Notes: generated from the sequence alone by a model not told the origin. DNA of 64,000 nt from Nannocystis bainbridge (GCF_028368995.1 NZ_JAQNDL010000003.1:1116001-1180000); one strand, 5' to 3'. Positions 17,410 through 26,003 are shown, counted from the stretch's first letter. A program made the numbers and translations.

Positions 17410-19155
17410 GTGCCCCCGCGCAATGTTCATACTTCGAACGCTCTCCTCCGGCGGACGGCCGCGCTGAGCCTCGCCCTCGCCTGCACGCCGCGCCCCGGCG
17501 AGAGGCCCGCGGCCGAGCAGGAGCCGCCCGTCGCAACGCCCCAGCAGGCCCCGCCGATCGCCCCGGACGGCCTCGCCGAGCCGGAGCCCGCCGTCCGGCC
17601 GCCCGGCCCCGGCTACGATCACCCCGATCAATTCCTCAGCGCCCGCACCAGCCGCCCGGCCGCCAACATGGAACCGGTGGTCACCCACGCCGCGCAGGTG
17701 CGGACCGCCCGCGACAAGCTGGGCGCGCTGCAGCAACGCATGGGCAAGCGCCCCAATGTCCTGATCTTCCTGATGGACGATGTCGGCTGGATGGATCCTG
17801 GCTTCAACGGCGGCGGCGGCAGCGTCGGCAACCCCACGCCGCAGATCGACCGAGTCGCGGCCGAGAGCCTGGTGCTGACCTCGGCCTATTCGCAGCCGAG
17901 CTGCTCGCCGACCCGGGCCACCATCATGACCGGCCAATACCCGGTCCATCACGGCATCCTGCGCCCGCCGATGTACGGCCAGTCGGGCGGCCTCGAGGGC
18001 GCAGTCACCCTCGCCCGGCTGCTTTCGCAGCTCGGCTACGTCACCCAGGCGATCGGCAAGTGGCACCTGGGCGAGAACGAGGGCTCCCAGCCGCAGAACG
18101 TCGGCTTCGACGACTTCCGCGGCTTCCTCAGCGTCTCGGACATGTACACCGAATGGCGTGACCCGAACTTCAACCCGGAGATCGCCCTGAGCCCCGCGCG
18201 CACCGCCTTCATCCGCAGCCTGCCGTTCTCCCGCGCCGACGTGCACGCGGTCCGCGGCGGCCCGCTCGAGACCGTCCAGGTGATCGATCTCGAGACGATC
18301 CAGGACCTCGACCAGGAGTGGGCCGCCTACGGCGAGCGATTCCTGCGCCGCATGGCCGACGACTCGCGCCCCTTCTTCCTGTATTACAACACCCGCGGCT
18401 GCCACTTCGACAATTACCCCAATCATCATTACCGCGGCCGCTCGCCCGCCCGAACCACCTACAGCGATTGCATGGTCGAGATGGACGACGTGTTCGCCCG
18501 CCTCTACCGCACCCTCGAGCAAACCGGCCAGGTCGACAACACCCTCGTGCTGTTCACCTCCGACAACGGCCCCGAGCAGGAGGTCGCGCCGTACGGTCAC
18601 ACCCCGTTCCGCGGCGGCAAGGGCTCGACCTGGGAGGGCGGCGTGCGCGTGCCGACCTTCGCCTCCTGGCGCGGCACCATCACCCCGCGCCGATCCGACG
18701 GCCTGTTCGACCTCGCCGACATCTTCAACACCGCGCTCGCCCTCGCCGGCCGGCCCGGCGCCGAGCTGTCCGCGCTCATGCCCAACGATCGCTATGTCGA
18801 CGGCGTCGACCAGACCTCCTTCCTGGTCGCCGACGACGGCGAATCGAACCGTCGCAGCGTCCTCTACTTCTGGAACGACCGCCCCGTCGGCACCCGCATC
18901 GACGAGTTCAAGTTCTCCACGATCGCCCAGATGCCGCAGCTCGTGACGCAGCGCGGGCAACAGGGCGGCTTCACCGGTGCGGTCGTGCCGAGCGCCGGCG
19001 CGCTGATGTACAACCTCTACACAAACCCCCAGGAGGACGACTCGATCGCGATCCGCCACGCGCCGGTCGCCATCGCGCTCGAGGCGGAGCTGCTGCGCTA
19101 CCGCGAGGTGCTGAAGAAATTCCCGGCGCGCAAGCAGATCGAGTTCACGCAATGA
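17410..19155 (+). CDS. Lipoprotein sulfatase (formylglycine type)
   Basis: 581 residues. GTG 17410 gives a signal segment LLRRTAALSLALACTP with a lipobox (LALAC). The alkaline-phosphatase-fold sulfatase domain starts at RPNVLIFLMDDVGW (metal-binding DD). The activation motif CSPTR (Cys165) in SCSPTRATIMTGQYP is the C-x-P-x-R signature whose Cys is oxidised to formylglycine. GKWHLGE and TSDNGPE supply further active-site residues. It hydrolyses sulfate esters at the cell surface; the substrate is unknown. The stop overlaps the FGE start (ATGA), so the two are translationally coupled. Confidence 0.92.
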   Translation: MPPRNVHTSNALLRRTAALSLALACTPRPGERPAAEQEPPVATPQQAPPIAPDGLAEPEPAVRPPGPGYDHPDQFLSARTSRPAANMEPVVTHAAQVRTARDKLGALQQRMGKRPNVLIFLMDDVGWMDPGFNGGGGSVGNPTPQIDRVAAESLVLTSAYSQPSCSPTRATIMTGQYPVHHGILRPPMYGQSGGLEGAVTLARLLSQLGYVTQAIGKWHLGENEGSQPQNVGFDDFRGFLSVSDMYTEWRDPNFNPEIALSPARTAFIRSLPFSRADVHAVRGGPLETVQVIDLETIQDLDQEWAAYGERFLRRMADDSRPFFLYYNTRGCHFDNYPNHHYRGRSPARTTYSDCMVEMDDVFARLYRTLEQTGQVDNTLVLFTSDNGPEQEVAPYGHTPFRGGKGSTWEGGVRVPTFASWRGTITPRRSDGLFDLADIFNTALALAGRPGAELSALMPNDRYVDGVDQTSFLVADDGESNRRSVLYFWNDRPVGTRIDEFKFSTIAQMPQLVTQRGQQGGFTGAVVPSAGALMYNLYTNPQEDDSIAIRHAPVAIALEAELLRYREVLKKFPARKQIEFTQ

Positions 19156-20132
19156 CCCGCGCCCGCGTCGCCGCGTGCGGCTCGTTGCTCGCCGTGTGCC
19201 TGTCCGCCTGCGAATCATCGCCTCCCGGGATGGTGTGGATCCCCGCCGGCGAGTTCTGGATGGGCTCCGAAGATCCACGATTCACCGACGCGCACCCGCG
19301 CCACCGCGTCGTGGTCTCGGGCTTCTGGCTCGGCGCCACCGAGGTCACCAACGCCCAGTTCGCCGCCTTCGTGCGCACCACCGGTCACGTCACGCTCGCC
19401 GAACGGACCCCACGCGCCGAGGATTATCCGGACGTCCCGCCCGACCGCCGGGTCGCCGGCTCGATCGTCTTCACCCCGCCCGAGCGCCTCGCCTCGCTCG
19501 CGCGCGCCGGCGCGTGGTGGCGCTACGTCCCCGGCGCCGACTGGCGGCATCCCGAGGGTCCGACCAGCGACCTCGAAGGTCGCATGAATCACCCGGTCGT
19601 CCACATCGCCCATACCGACGCCCTCGCCTACGCCCGCTGGGTCGGAGGCCGCCTGCCGACCGAAGCCGAATGGGAGTACGCCGCCCGCGGCGGCCTCGAC
19701 CGCAAGCGCCACGTGTGGGGCGATGCGCCGCTCGTGGCCGACGCGCACCCCGCCAACACCTTCCAGGGCTCCTTCCCCGGCCACGACACCGCCGCCGACG
19801 GCCACGCCGGGGCCGCCCCCGTCGCCAGCTACCCCGCCAACGGATATGGCCTTTACGACGTGTCGGGCAACGTCTGGGAGTGGACCGCCGATTGGTACCA
19901 CCCCGACACCTACGCCCGCCGCCCGCCGCGTGCCGTCGATCCACCTGGCCCTGCGGACAGCTTCGATCCGGCCGAGCCCGGCGTCGCCAAGCGCGTCCAG
20001 CGAGGCGGCTCCTACCTCTGCACCGACCAGTACTGCGGCCGCTACACCCCCGACGCCCGCGGCAAGGGTGCCCCCGACAGCGCCACCAACCACCTCGGCT
20101 TCCGCATCGCCCGCGACGCCGCGGCGCCGTGA
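19152..20132 (+). CDS. Formylglycine-generating enzyme, predicted lipoprotein
   Basis: 326 residues of the FGE-sulfatase/SUMF1 family: GMVWIPAGEFWMGSE at the start of the domain, then ATEVTNAQFAAFV, RLPTEAEWEYAARGG, NGYGLYDVSGNVWEWTADW and NHLGFRIARD at the end. The two active-site cysteines of true FGEs are present in GSYLCTDQYCGRY (Cys290 and Cys295, C-x4-C), so it should bind copper and oxidise the sulfatase Cys rather than be an inactive paralogue. The N-terminus AACGSLLAVCLSACESSPP is a lipobox signal peptide. The enzyme is thus probably exported together with its sulfatase partner, to which it is coupled by a 4-base overlap. Confidence 0.92.
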   Translation: MTRARVAACGSLLAVCLSACESSPPGMVWIPAGEFWMGSEDPRFTDAHPRHRVVVSGFWLGATEVTNAQFAAFVRTTGHVTLAERTPRAEDYPDVPPDRRVAGSIVFTPPERLASLARAGAWWRYVPGADWRHPEGPTSDLEGRMNHPVVHIAHTDALAYARWVGGRLPTEAEWEYAARGGLDRKRHVWGDAPLVADAHPANTFQGSFPGHDTAADGHAGAAPVASYPANGYGLYDVSGNVWEWTADWYHPDTYARRPPRAVDPPGPADSFDPAEPGVAKRVQRGGSYLCTDQYCGRYTPDARGKGAPDSATNHLGFRIARDAAAP

Positions 20133-20446
20133 ACCGCACGTCTCACATGTCCTGAAGGACATCTCACTGGCCGCTCACGCCGCGGAGCCATCGCCCGCTG
20201 GGGTCTCGACATCGAGGTTCGGTCGGCGCCCTCCCCCGGCATCGAGGTTCGGGCATCGTGTCCCTGACGTCGCGGCTCGAGGCCGACGCGCTCTCCCCGC
20301 GCTTCGCGGCTGCCCGATCCGGGTCGAAGAAGCGAACGATTCCGAAGGGATACGAAAATTCGCGTCCGCCCGCGCGATCGACCGATGAATTCGTCGGGAC
20401 CGGGCGGTCTGTGCGATCGGAGCGATCCGCCTCCCCGGAGACCGAC
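20133..20446. other. Noncoding stretch between FGE and VOC genes
   Basis: Apart from palindrome copy 4 it holds a short direct repeat (CATCGAGGTTCGG at about 20211 and 20240). No supported gene. Confidence 0.35.
20146..20163. repeat. 18-bp palindrome, copy 4 (intergenic)
   Basis: CATGTCCTGAAGGACATC, 13 bases after the FGE stop. ATGTCCT/AGGACAT pair perfectly around GA, so it could also form a short hairpin at the end of the sulfatase operon. Confidence 0.65.
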
Positions 20447-20845
20447 ATGACCCGCAAATTCTTTGTGAACCTCCCCGTCCGCGACCTTCCGAAGTCAGTG
20501 GCCTTCTTCACGGCGCTCGGCTTCGAGTTCGACCCGAAGTTCGCGGGCGACCACAACGCTTGCATGATCGTGAGCGAGGGTGTGTCCGTGATGCTGCTGA
20601 CACAGTCGTTCTTCGCCGGCTTCACGAAGCGCGAGCTCTGCGACACGCGCACGCACGAGGAGGCCCTGTTCGCGTTCTCGGCTTCGAGCCGGTCGGACGT
20701 CGACGCGATCGTCGCCAAGGCGGTGGCGCACGGTGGCGTCTCCGCGGGCCCGCCGGAGGACCACGGCTTCATGTACGACCATGGGTTCTACGACCTCGAC
20801 GGGCACGGATGGAATGTGGTGTGGACGGACCCTTCGGCGGGGTGA
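20447..20845 (+). CDS. VOC (glyoxalase/bleomycin-resistance fold) protein
   Basis: 132 residues, one VOC domain pair: KFFVNLPVRDLPKSVAFFTA followed by LGFEFDPKFAG, then an acid-rich strand with SVMLL and the C-terminal half PPEDHGFMYDHGFYDLDGHG. The family's last metal ligand, a Glu in GHxWEV, is Asn here (GHGWNVVW), so it may not be a standard metal lyase. Possible roles are a small-molecule binding or lyase function in the cytoplasm. ATG 20447 precedes the first strand and has a GGAG-like site upstream. Confidence 0.85.
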   Translation: MTRKFFVNLPVRDLPKSVAFFTALGFEFDPKFAGDHNACMIVSEGVSVMLLTQSFFAGFTKRELCDTRTHEEALFAFSASSRSDVDAIVAKAVAHGGVSAGPPEDHGFMYDHGFYDLDGHGWNVVWTDPSAG

Positions 20846-20894
20846 TCCGCGATCGGTGGTTGCGAATCTTCTCTATCGCCGGTACTCTTGCAAC

Positions 20895-21452
20895 ATGCGA
20901 CCCCTTCGATATTCCATCAACGTCACGCTGGACGGGTGCTGCGATCATCGTGGAAACATGCCGGTCGAAGCACTGCAAGAGCTGCATCGTCACGCGACCG
21001 AGAACCTCGCCGCGGCCGATGCCCTCCTCTTTGGCCGGGTGACCTACGAAATGATGGAGGCCGCGTGGCGGTTGTCGACTCGGACCGAGACGATGCCCGC
21101 CTGGACCGAACCGTTCGCCCGGACGATCGACGCGGCCAAGAAATACGTCGTGTCGAGCACCCTGGACCGGGTCGATTGGAACGCCGAGCTCGTGCGTGGG
21201 GACCTGGCGGAGGCCGTTCAGCAGCTCAAGCGGGAGCCGGGCAAGGGCCTGTTCGTGGGCGGCGTGAAGCTCCCGCTGGCGTTGGCGGAGCTGGGCTTGA
21301 TCGACGAGTACGAGTTCGTGATGCTGCCGGCGCTCGCGGGCCATGGCCCGACGCTGTTCGCGGGGCTGTCGAAGCGCATCGAGTTGCAGCTCGTGAGCCG
21401 GCTGGAGTTCGCCTCGGGGGCGGTGGCGATGCGGTATGTGCCGAGAAGGTAG
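20895..21452 (+). CDS. Dihydrofolate reductase/RibD C-terminal-like protein
   Basis: 185 residues. MRPLRYSINVTLDGCCDHRG, LLFGRVTYEMMEAAW and GKGLFVGGVKLPLALAELGL are the typical strands and nucleotide-binding turns of the RibD_C family, which has a DHFR-like fold and uses NADPH. Members of this single-domain group are usually of unknown substrate. It follows the VOC gene by 49 bp on the same strand. ATG 20895 lies directly before the first strand. Confidence 0.85.
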   Translation: MRPLRYSINVTLDGCCDHRGNMPVEALQELHRHATENLAAADALLFGRVTYEMMEAAWRLSTRTETMPAWTEPFARTIDAAKKYVVSSTLDRVDWNAELVRGDLAEAVQQLKREPGKGLFVGGVKLPLALAELGLIDEYEFVMLPALAGHGPTLFAGLSKRIELQLVSRLEFASGAVAMRYVPRR

Positions 21453-21472
21453 CCGGCTCGGTGACCGAAGCG

Positions 21473-22324
21473 ATGCGTTTCACGAAGAAGATCGTCGCCG
21501 CGGTGGGGCTCCTCGCCCTGTGTGGGTGTAAGCCAGCGCTGGGCCGTGTCGATGCGGTCGGCGACCGCCGACAGAGTATCGTCGGTGGAGAGGCACAACC
21601 TCCTGTCGGACCCTGGTACGTCTCGCTGCAATACCGCGGCATGCACCTCTGCGGCGGTTCTCTCCTGGCCGCCGACATCGTGATCACGGCAGCACACTGC
21701 TTCGAACTTTCGAACAAGGTGAGTGATTATGAGATCTTCGCAGGCCTGTTCGGCGGCCGAAACGTGCCTTCAGCCGTGCAGTCCATCAAGATTCACCCCG
21801 ATTATCTTGACGACAGCAACTCGAACGACCTCGCGCTGATCAGGCTCGCCAACCCCCTTGGCTTCTCCGACTCGATAGCGCCGATTTGCCTGCCGGATGG
21901 CGACGTACCCACGGACGAGTCCGCCGAGGCTCTGTTCTGGGGAGAGAAGCAAGGGACCGGGAACAACCGGCCTCTGCTGCAATTGACCGTCCCCATCGTC
22001 CCGAACTCGGTCGCCAACGATCGCGCACACTACCGCGGCCGTATCGACGACACCATGATGGCCGCCGGGTCGGGTGGAAAGGACGCCTGCCTGCGCGAGG
22101 ATGGCGCGCCGCTCGTGATGAAGCGGAAGGACGCGGAAGACACATGGATGCTCGCGGGCATCTCCAGCTGGGGTGGTGGCTGCGACGACGGCGCATGGAT
22201 GCCGGGGATTTATGCCAGGGTGAGCTCGGGCATCCGATGGATCACGAGCACGGTACAGTCGCTCTCCGCATCGCCCGGTCTACCCACGGACTGCGGCCAC
22301 CAGGCGGTCAAGAAGGGCTCGTAG
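21473..22324 (+). CDS. Trypsin-fold lipoprotein lacking the catalytic Ser
   Basis: 283 residues. The signal segment KKIVAAVGLLALCGCKPALG carries a lipobox-like LCGC, and SIVGGEAQPPVGPWYVSLQY is the mature-type N-terminus of chymotrypsin-family proteases. The catalytic His (ITAAHC, residue 75) and Asp (SNDLALIRL, residue 119) are present. Where GDSGGP should be, the sequence is KDACLREDGAPLV: Asp210 stands at the Ser position, and the oxyanion-loop glycines are changed. It should therefore be an inactive pseudoprotease, possibly a binder or inhibitor. The fold otherwise looks complete (WMLAGISSWGGGC). A GTG at 21461 is an alternative start. Confidence 0.85.
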   Translation: MRFTKKIVAAVGLLALCGCKPALGRVDAVGDRRQSIVGGEAQPPVGPWYVSLQYRGMHLCGGSLLAADIVITAAHCFELSNKVSDYEIFAGLFGGRNVPSAVQSIKIHPDYLDDSNSNDLALIRLANPLGFSDSIAPICLPDGDVPTDESAEALFWGEKQGTGNNRPLLQLTVPIVPNSVANDRAHYRGRIDDTMMAAGSGGKDACLREDGAPLVMKRKDAEDTWMLAGISSWGGGCDDGAWMPGIYARVSSGIRWITSTVQSLSASPGLPTDCGHQAVKKGS

Positions 22325-22347
22325 AGCCCTCACCGACTCTGGGCTCT
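22323..22347 (+). terminator. Possible hairpin at the end of the trypsin-like gene
   Basis: AGAGCCC and GGGCTCT (7-bp arms) flank an 11-base loop and begin within the stop codon. No T-run follows, so termination is uncertain. Confidence 0.4.
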
Positions 22348-22556
22348 TGAGGCGCCGTGGTTCGCGGCGTGGTGTGGTACGGTGGCCGCTCGAGCAGTTG
22401 GCCGGCTGTGTGCCGCAAGTCTCGAACTGGCCACGCCGGATCTACGAGCTCGTGACCGAGGGCCTCTGGTATGCGTTCGTCGCGTGCACGCCTGAAGAGC
22501 TGAAGTTGCTCGAGGACGCCGGGCTGACGCCAGAGCGGGTACCCGGTCCGACCTGA
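22347..22556 (+). CDS. Possible small protein of unknown function
   Basis: Not recognised. The last 50 residues (VSNWPRRIYELVTEGLWYAF, VACTPEELKLLEDAGLTPER) look protein-like and use codons typical of this genome. The N-terminal 20 residues are Arg-rich and doubtful; GTG at 22374 is a possible later start. It may be the tail of a lost gene rather than a complete one. Confidence 0.35.
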   Translation: MRRRGSRRGVVRWPLEQLAGCVPQVSNWPRRIYELVTEGLWYAFVACTPEELKLLEDAGLTPERVPGPT

Positions 22557-22691
22557 TTCGGCCCGGGCTGGTCATGACGGCATGGCTGGCCGCGGTGATG
22601 CCCACGGATGAGCCTTCCATCATCGCCGTGCGCGGGCGGCGGAGCCTCCTCGCCGTTTGACCGGCGATGCGCGGCCCGATACGGTCCGCGC

Positions 22692-23450
22692 ATGCGCGCA
22701 TGCCTGCTGACGCTCGTCCTCGCGGCGTGTACGACGCAACCTTCTGTCGACGCCGGGCGAGGGCCGCAGCCGATTCCTCCACCACCCGACGTCGAGCCAT
22801 GGTTCGTCGCCGCCGACGTCGCCCTGGTGAGCCGCCCCGCGAGCGTCGAGGAGCTGCAGCCGTGGATCGCCGTCGATTCGCTGCGACCGACCGATGCGCT
22901 CCCCGGGGTCGTGTTCGCCTCGTACGGCCCGTCGCTGCCGACCGCCACCCGGCCCGCGATCGTGTGGTTCGATCGGGCCAGCGAGGCGCGACCGAACCTG
23001 ATCGACCTCGAGGGTATCGATGACTTCGCGCAGACGGGGTGGATCGTCGTCGAGACATCGCACGATCGCCGGCGGATCTGGCTGGTCGCGGACTCGGCTG
23101 TCGAGGGTCCGTCGTGGACGCTGCCGATCGTCACCAGCGAGGACGGCGGGCGCAGCTGGAGGCTCCGCGGCCACCTGCGCAAGCCGTATTACATGGCCGG
23201 CGTCGAGGGGTTGCAGATGGACGCTGCCGGCCGCGGCGCGCTGGTCATGCGCTGGGACGACGACCCGGCGGCGCCGATCAGCGGCACCGCCCCCGGGCGC
23301 TACACCTACCGCACGAGCGACTTCGGCGCGACGTGGTCGAGCCCCGAGTTCACGCCCGACGACCTCGCCGGGCGCTTCGCCTTCGACGGCGACGACGTCC
23401 CGCCGGGCACGACGGTCCCGGCCTGGTTCGCGCGCCAGCGCGGTCGCTGA
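22692..23450 (+). CDS. Lipoprotein with a possible sialidase-like (BNR) repeat
   Basis: 252 residues. The short signal segment MRACLLTLVLAACTTQPS has a lipobox at Cys13. The chain then holds one BNR/Asp-box-like motif, TSEDGGRSWRLRG (S-x-D-x-G-x-x-W), and a second similar strand TSDFGATWSSPE. These are the loops of beta-propeller sialidase-like proteins. It is too short for a full propeller, so enzymatic activity is not expected. It is probably anchored at the outer membrane; ligand unknown. ATG 22692 begins the signal peptide. Confidence 0.7.
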   Translation: MRACLLTLVLAACTTQPSVDAGRGPQPIPPPPDVEPWFVAADVALVSRPASVEELQPWIAVDSLRPTDALPGVVFASYGPSLPTATRPAIVWFDRASEARPNLIDLEGIDDFAQTGWIVVETSHDRRRIWLVADSAVEGPSWTLPIVTSEDGGRSWRLRGHLRKPYYMAGVEGLQMDAAGRGALVMRWDDDPAAPISGTAPGRYTYRTSDFGATWSSPEFTPDDLAGRFAFDGDDVPPGTTVPAWFARQRGR

Positions 23451-23577
23451 TGCGAGCCGCCTGGCGCGACCACCAGGCAGCCACCCGGACAGGTCGACGG
23501 CTGGCGTTTTGCCCTCGCACGCGCTCGACGCCAGGCGGGATGACTCCCGAGGTGCGCGCATGCTCGCGCCTGTGGGT

Positions 23578-24357
23578 TCACATGACTTTTGGGACAGGTC
23601 GACGCGGCCTCCGCCTGCGAGCCCCGACGATCACGAGCAGCGCGAAGACCCCCTGCGGCCCCTCCGCGACGCCGCAGCCGGCACAACCGGCCTTGTCGCC
23701 GCCGCCTCCGCCGCCCGTGTTGCTGCCCGTGCCGCTGGCCGTGGAGCTGCTCGTGCTGCCGCCCGTGGTCCCCGGCTGGCCACCGGTCGTCGGGGTCGCC
23801 TCGGTGCTGCCGTTGCTCGTGCTGCTGCTCGTGCTGCTGGTGCTTTCGCTGCTCGTGCCACTGCTCGTGCTGGTCGTGCTCCCCGTGGTCGTGCTCGTGC
23901 TCGTCGTGCTCCCGCTGGTCGTGCTCCCGCTGCTCGTGCTCCCGCTGTCCGAGCTTCCGCTGCTCGTCCCGCTGCTCGTGCTCCCGGTGTCGCTCCCACC
24001 GGACGCCGTCTCACCGGCCGGCAGGCACAGGTCGATGGTCTGGCAGGTCTCGCCGACGCCACCGCAGGTATCCCTGGGCGAGCAAGCGCCGCCGTGCACG
24101 GGTGATGGTTCGGGAAAACAATTGACGATCCCAATGCATGCCTTTGCCGGCTGGCAGGTCGTGCCGTCGGGGCACTCGTCGTCGCTCGTGCAGGCCAGCG
24201 CGAAGCAATGCGCACCGCAATGGCCGGCGCCCCCCTCGCTGCCGGGCGGGCAGTCGTCCGGCGGCCGGGGAATGACATCGGCGCGCGCGGAGCAGGCGAA
24301 CAGCGCGAATGCGGCCGAGAGGGGCCAGACGAGGCGCAAAGGGCGATACGGTTCCAA
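23578..24357 (-). CDS. Cys-rich lipoprotein with MYXO-CTERM-like tail
   Basis: 259 residues from TTG 24357, which has GAGG 8 bases upstream and directly precedes the signal segment LVWPLSAAFALFACSARA. Residues 35-110 form a Cys-rich domain (CTSDDECPDGTTCQPAKAC and others). Residues 115-225 are an extreme low-complexity stretch of Ser/Thr/Gly. The C-terminus GCAGCGVAEGPQGVFALLVI, then VGARRRRPRR, has the paired Cys, hydrophobic helix and Arg cluster of a MYXO-CTERM sorting signal. With signals at both ends it is probably sorted to the cell surface. Its last codons contain palindrome copy 5. Confidence 0.75.
   Translation of the reverse strand: MEPYRPLRLVWPLSAAFALFACSARADVIPRPPDDCPPGSEGGAGHCGAHCFALACTSDDECPDGTTCQPAKACIGIVNCFPEPSPVHGGACSPRDTCGGVGETCQTIDLCLPAGETASGGSDTGSTSSGTSSGSSDSGSTSSGSTTSGSTTSTSTTTGSTTSTSSGTSSESTSSTSSSTSNGSTEATPTTGGQPGTTGGSTSSSTASGTGSNTGGGGGGDKAGCAGCGVAEGPQGVFALLVIVGARRRRPRRPVPKVM
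23581..23598. repeat. 18-bp palindrome, copy 5 (inside a reading frame)
   Basis: CATGACTTTTGGGACAGG; on the coding strand CCTGTCCCAAAAGTCATG encodes PVPKVM, the very end of the MYXO-CTERM-like lipoprotein. Confidence 0.55.
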
Positions 24358-24396
24358 GGGTCTACCTCGTCGTCACGGTATCATCCGCCGATTGCG

Positions 24397-24700
24397 ATGG
24401 ACAGCCGCCACCTCGTCGCGCTGCTGCGCGTGGCCAGTCCCGGCGCGGTCCTGTCCGGCGGGAACCGTCGCCCACGCCGAGCGCGCACGCTCGTGGGTCG
24501 CCGCGGTCCGCGTCGAACCCGCGATCGCTGGCGCGAGCCCGACGATCCGCTTCGGCGGCCAACCGCGCGGCACGATGCGCCCGGACGGCGTCGTCGTGCC
24601 GGCGGACTCGCTCGACGCCGTCGCCCGACTGGCGCACCCGTGGATGCACGTCGCCGACGGGCTGCACCAATTCCCCGACGACCGCCGACGCCGCGCAGCA
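24397..24700 (+). pseudogene. Frameshifted coding remnant of unknown family
   Basis: ATG 24397 opens MDSRHLVALLRVASPGAVLS with codon use typical of this genome. After about 24465 the strong third-position GC bias moves to another frame, which reads AERARSWVAAVRVEPAIAGA, SPTIRFGGQPRGTMRPDGVV, VPADSLDAVARLAHPWMHVA and DGLHQFPDDRR. That pattern suggests one gene broken by a frameshift and cut off before the convergent ADYC gene stop. I do not recognise the protein. Confidence 0.4.
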
Positions 24701-24711
24701 GGTCGATGCTG

Positions 24712-25797
24712 TCACATGATCCCGCCCTCGACCTTGACGCCGAACGTCGCCGTCTTGACCCCCGGCGAGGTCAACGTGGAGCCGCAGAACGGCATCTCCT
24801 GCAGGCACGGGGCCTGGAGGAGCATTTGGTTGAGCTGGACCCCGTCCTGGCCGCGGAAGGCCGTACCGCGGCAGATCATCCCGGTATGATCATAGTCGCC
24901 CTCGCGCACGGTCAGCGACCCGCTGCTCCACGAGTTGATGCCGAGGCTGTCCTGGATGTTGATCAGCCGGCCGGGGGAGGTATATGCGTGGCCGGTCCCG
25001 CAAATGTCGCCGGTGGTCATCTTGAGCGCCCCCGTGTAGCGATTGGAGGTCGCCAGGTCGGTCGGATGATAGCCGAAGCCGAGCACGATCTTGCCGTCCG
25101 CGCCGGTCTCGCAGGCGATGATGGCGCCGTTGGTCGCGGCGTCGATCGTCAGCAGCTCCGCGTCGAGCTGCACGCCGGGCAAGAACACCGAACGGGCCGA
25201 GTTTTCGCCGGCCGAGTTGGCGTAGCACAGCGGGCGCGACTCGTCGGGGAGCTGCGGGGTCCCGTTCGGGGCGTTGGTGGTCAAGGTATAGACGTGCGCC
25301 GTCTTGTTGTGGATCGTCCTCGTCTCGTAAGCGTGCACCCGCACCCAGTAGGTGTCGGTCTCCATCCCGTCCCCCAGCTGGAAGTACAGCTTGCTGCCCA
25401 CGACCTGCGCGCCGGTCTGCGGGAACAGGACGCAGCCATTGCCGAAGCAGACCTGGTAGTGGAGGCGCAGCTCGCCGTCGGCGGTCACGTCGACCAGGCC
25501 CGCGGTATGGTACCCGTTCTGGAACCACCCCTGCGCGCTGGTCAGCGTCGCGGTGCTCGCGTCGCCGTCGAGCGAATTGGCGGCCGGTACGCCGAAGCCG
25601 GTGTTGATGTTGGCGAGCGACCACTCGCCGGCGTAGCTGGTGTTGCCCCAATCGCCGCCCGTGCAGGCCGGCGGACAGGTGCGGAACTCGATCTCGTCGC
25701 CGTCGTCGCCGATGGCCAGAGCGTCTTCGTCGCACGCGGCGAGGGTGAACAGGAAGGGGCAAGCGATGGTGAATCGACGAATGAAAGCGCGAGACAT
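24712..25797 (-). CDS. ADYC-type lipoprotein, copy A
   Basis: 361 residues. The signal segment FTIACPFLFTLAACDEDALA has a lipobox (LAAC). The mature protein is a beta-rich exported domain with spaced cysteines; a central LCYANSAGENSARSVFLPG segment and TTGDICGTGHAYTSPG near residue 275 align with the GAEYCGDGRSYTRPG segment of the paralogue at 43387-44505. This is the family I know as ADYC domain-containing proteins, found in Nannocystineae; function unknown. It is divergent from a kinase-TPR gene with 206 bp between, exactly as in the second copy. ATG 25797 precedes the signal peptide. Confidence 0.75.
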   Translation of the reverse strand: MSRAFIRRFTIACPFLFTLAACDEDALAIGDDGDEIEFRTCPPACTGGDWGNTSYAGEWSLANINTGFGVPAANSLDGDASTATLTSAQGWFQNGYHTAGLVDVTADGELRLHYQVCFGNGCVLFPQTGAQVVGSKLYFQLGDGMETDTYWVRVHAYETRTIHNKTAHVYTLTTNAPNGTPQLPDESRPLCYANSAGENSARSVFLPGVQLDAELLTIDAATNGAIIACETGADGKIVLGFGYHPTDLATSNRYTGALKMTTGDICGTGHAYTSPGRLINIQDSLGINSWSSGSLTVREGDYDHTGMICRGTAFRGQDGVQLNQMLLQAPCLQEMPFCGSTLTSPGVKTATFGVKVEGGIM

Positions 25798-26003
25798 AGG
25801 ATGTACTTCGGCCGCAGAGTGACCGCTCACTCCTTCGAGTGACCGGTGCCCGCGGTTCAATTGCCGGCGCTCAAAAAAATCCGCAATTGCGCCCGCGGCG
25901 GGCGCGAGCGGCGAAAAACGAGGCGGCGCGCGCGAAAACCGCGGCCACGGACGACGAGCATCGACCGCGCGGCATCGAGTAGAATCTCGCGGCTCTCCCC
26001 GCT
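25798..26003. promoter_or_regulatory. Divergent control region, ADYC copy A / kinase A
   Basis: 206 bp between the two starts. It is locally AT-rich (CAAAAAAATCCGCAATTG around 25870-25890) and contains CAATTGCCGG (25859-25868), which recurs in the equivalent region of the second pair (43323-43332). A second CGCAATTGCG lies at 25881-25890. A shared regulator site is a reasonable inference. Confidence 0.4.
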
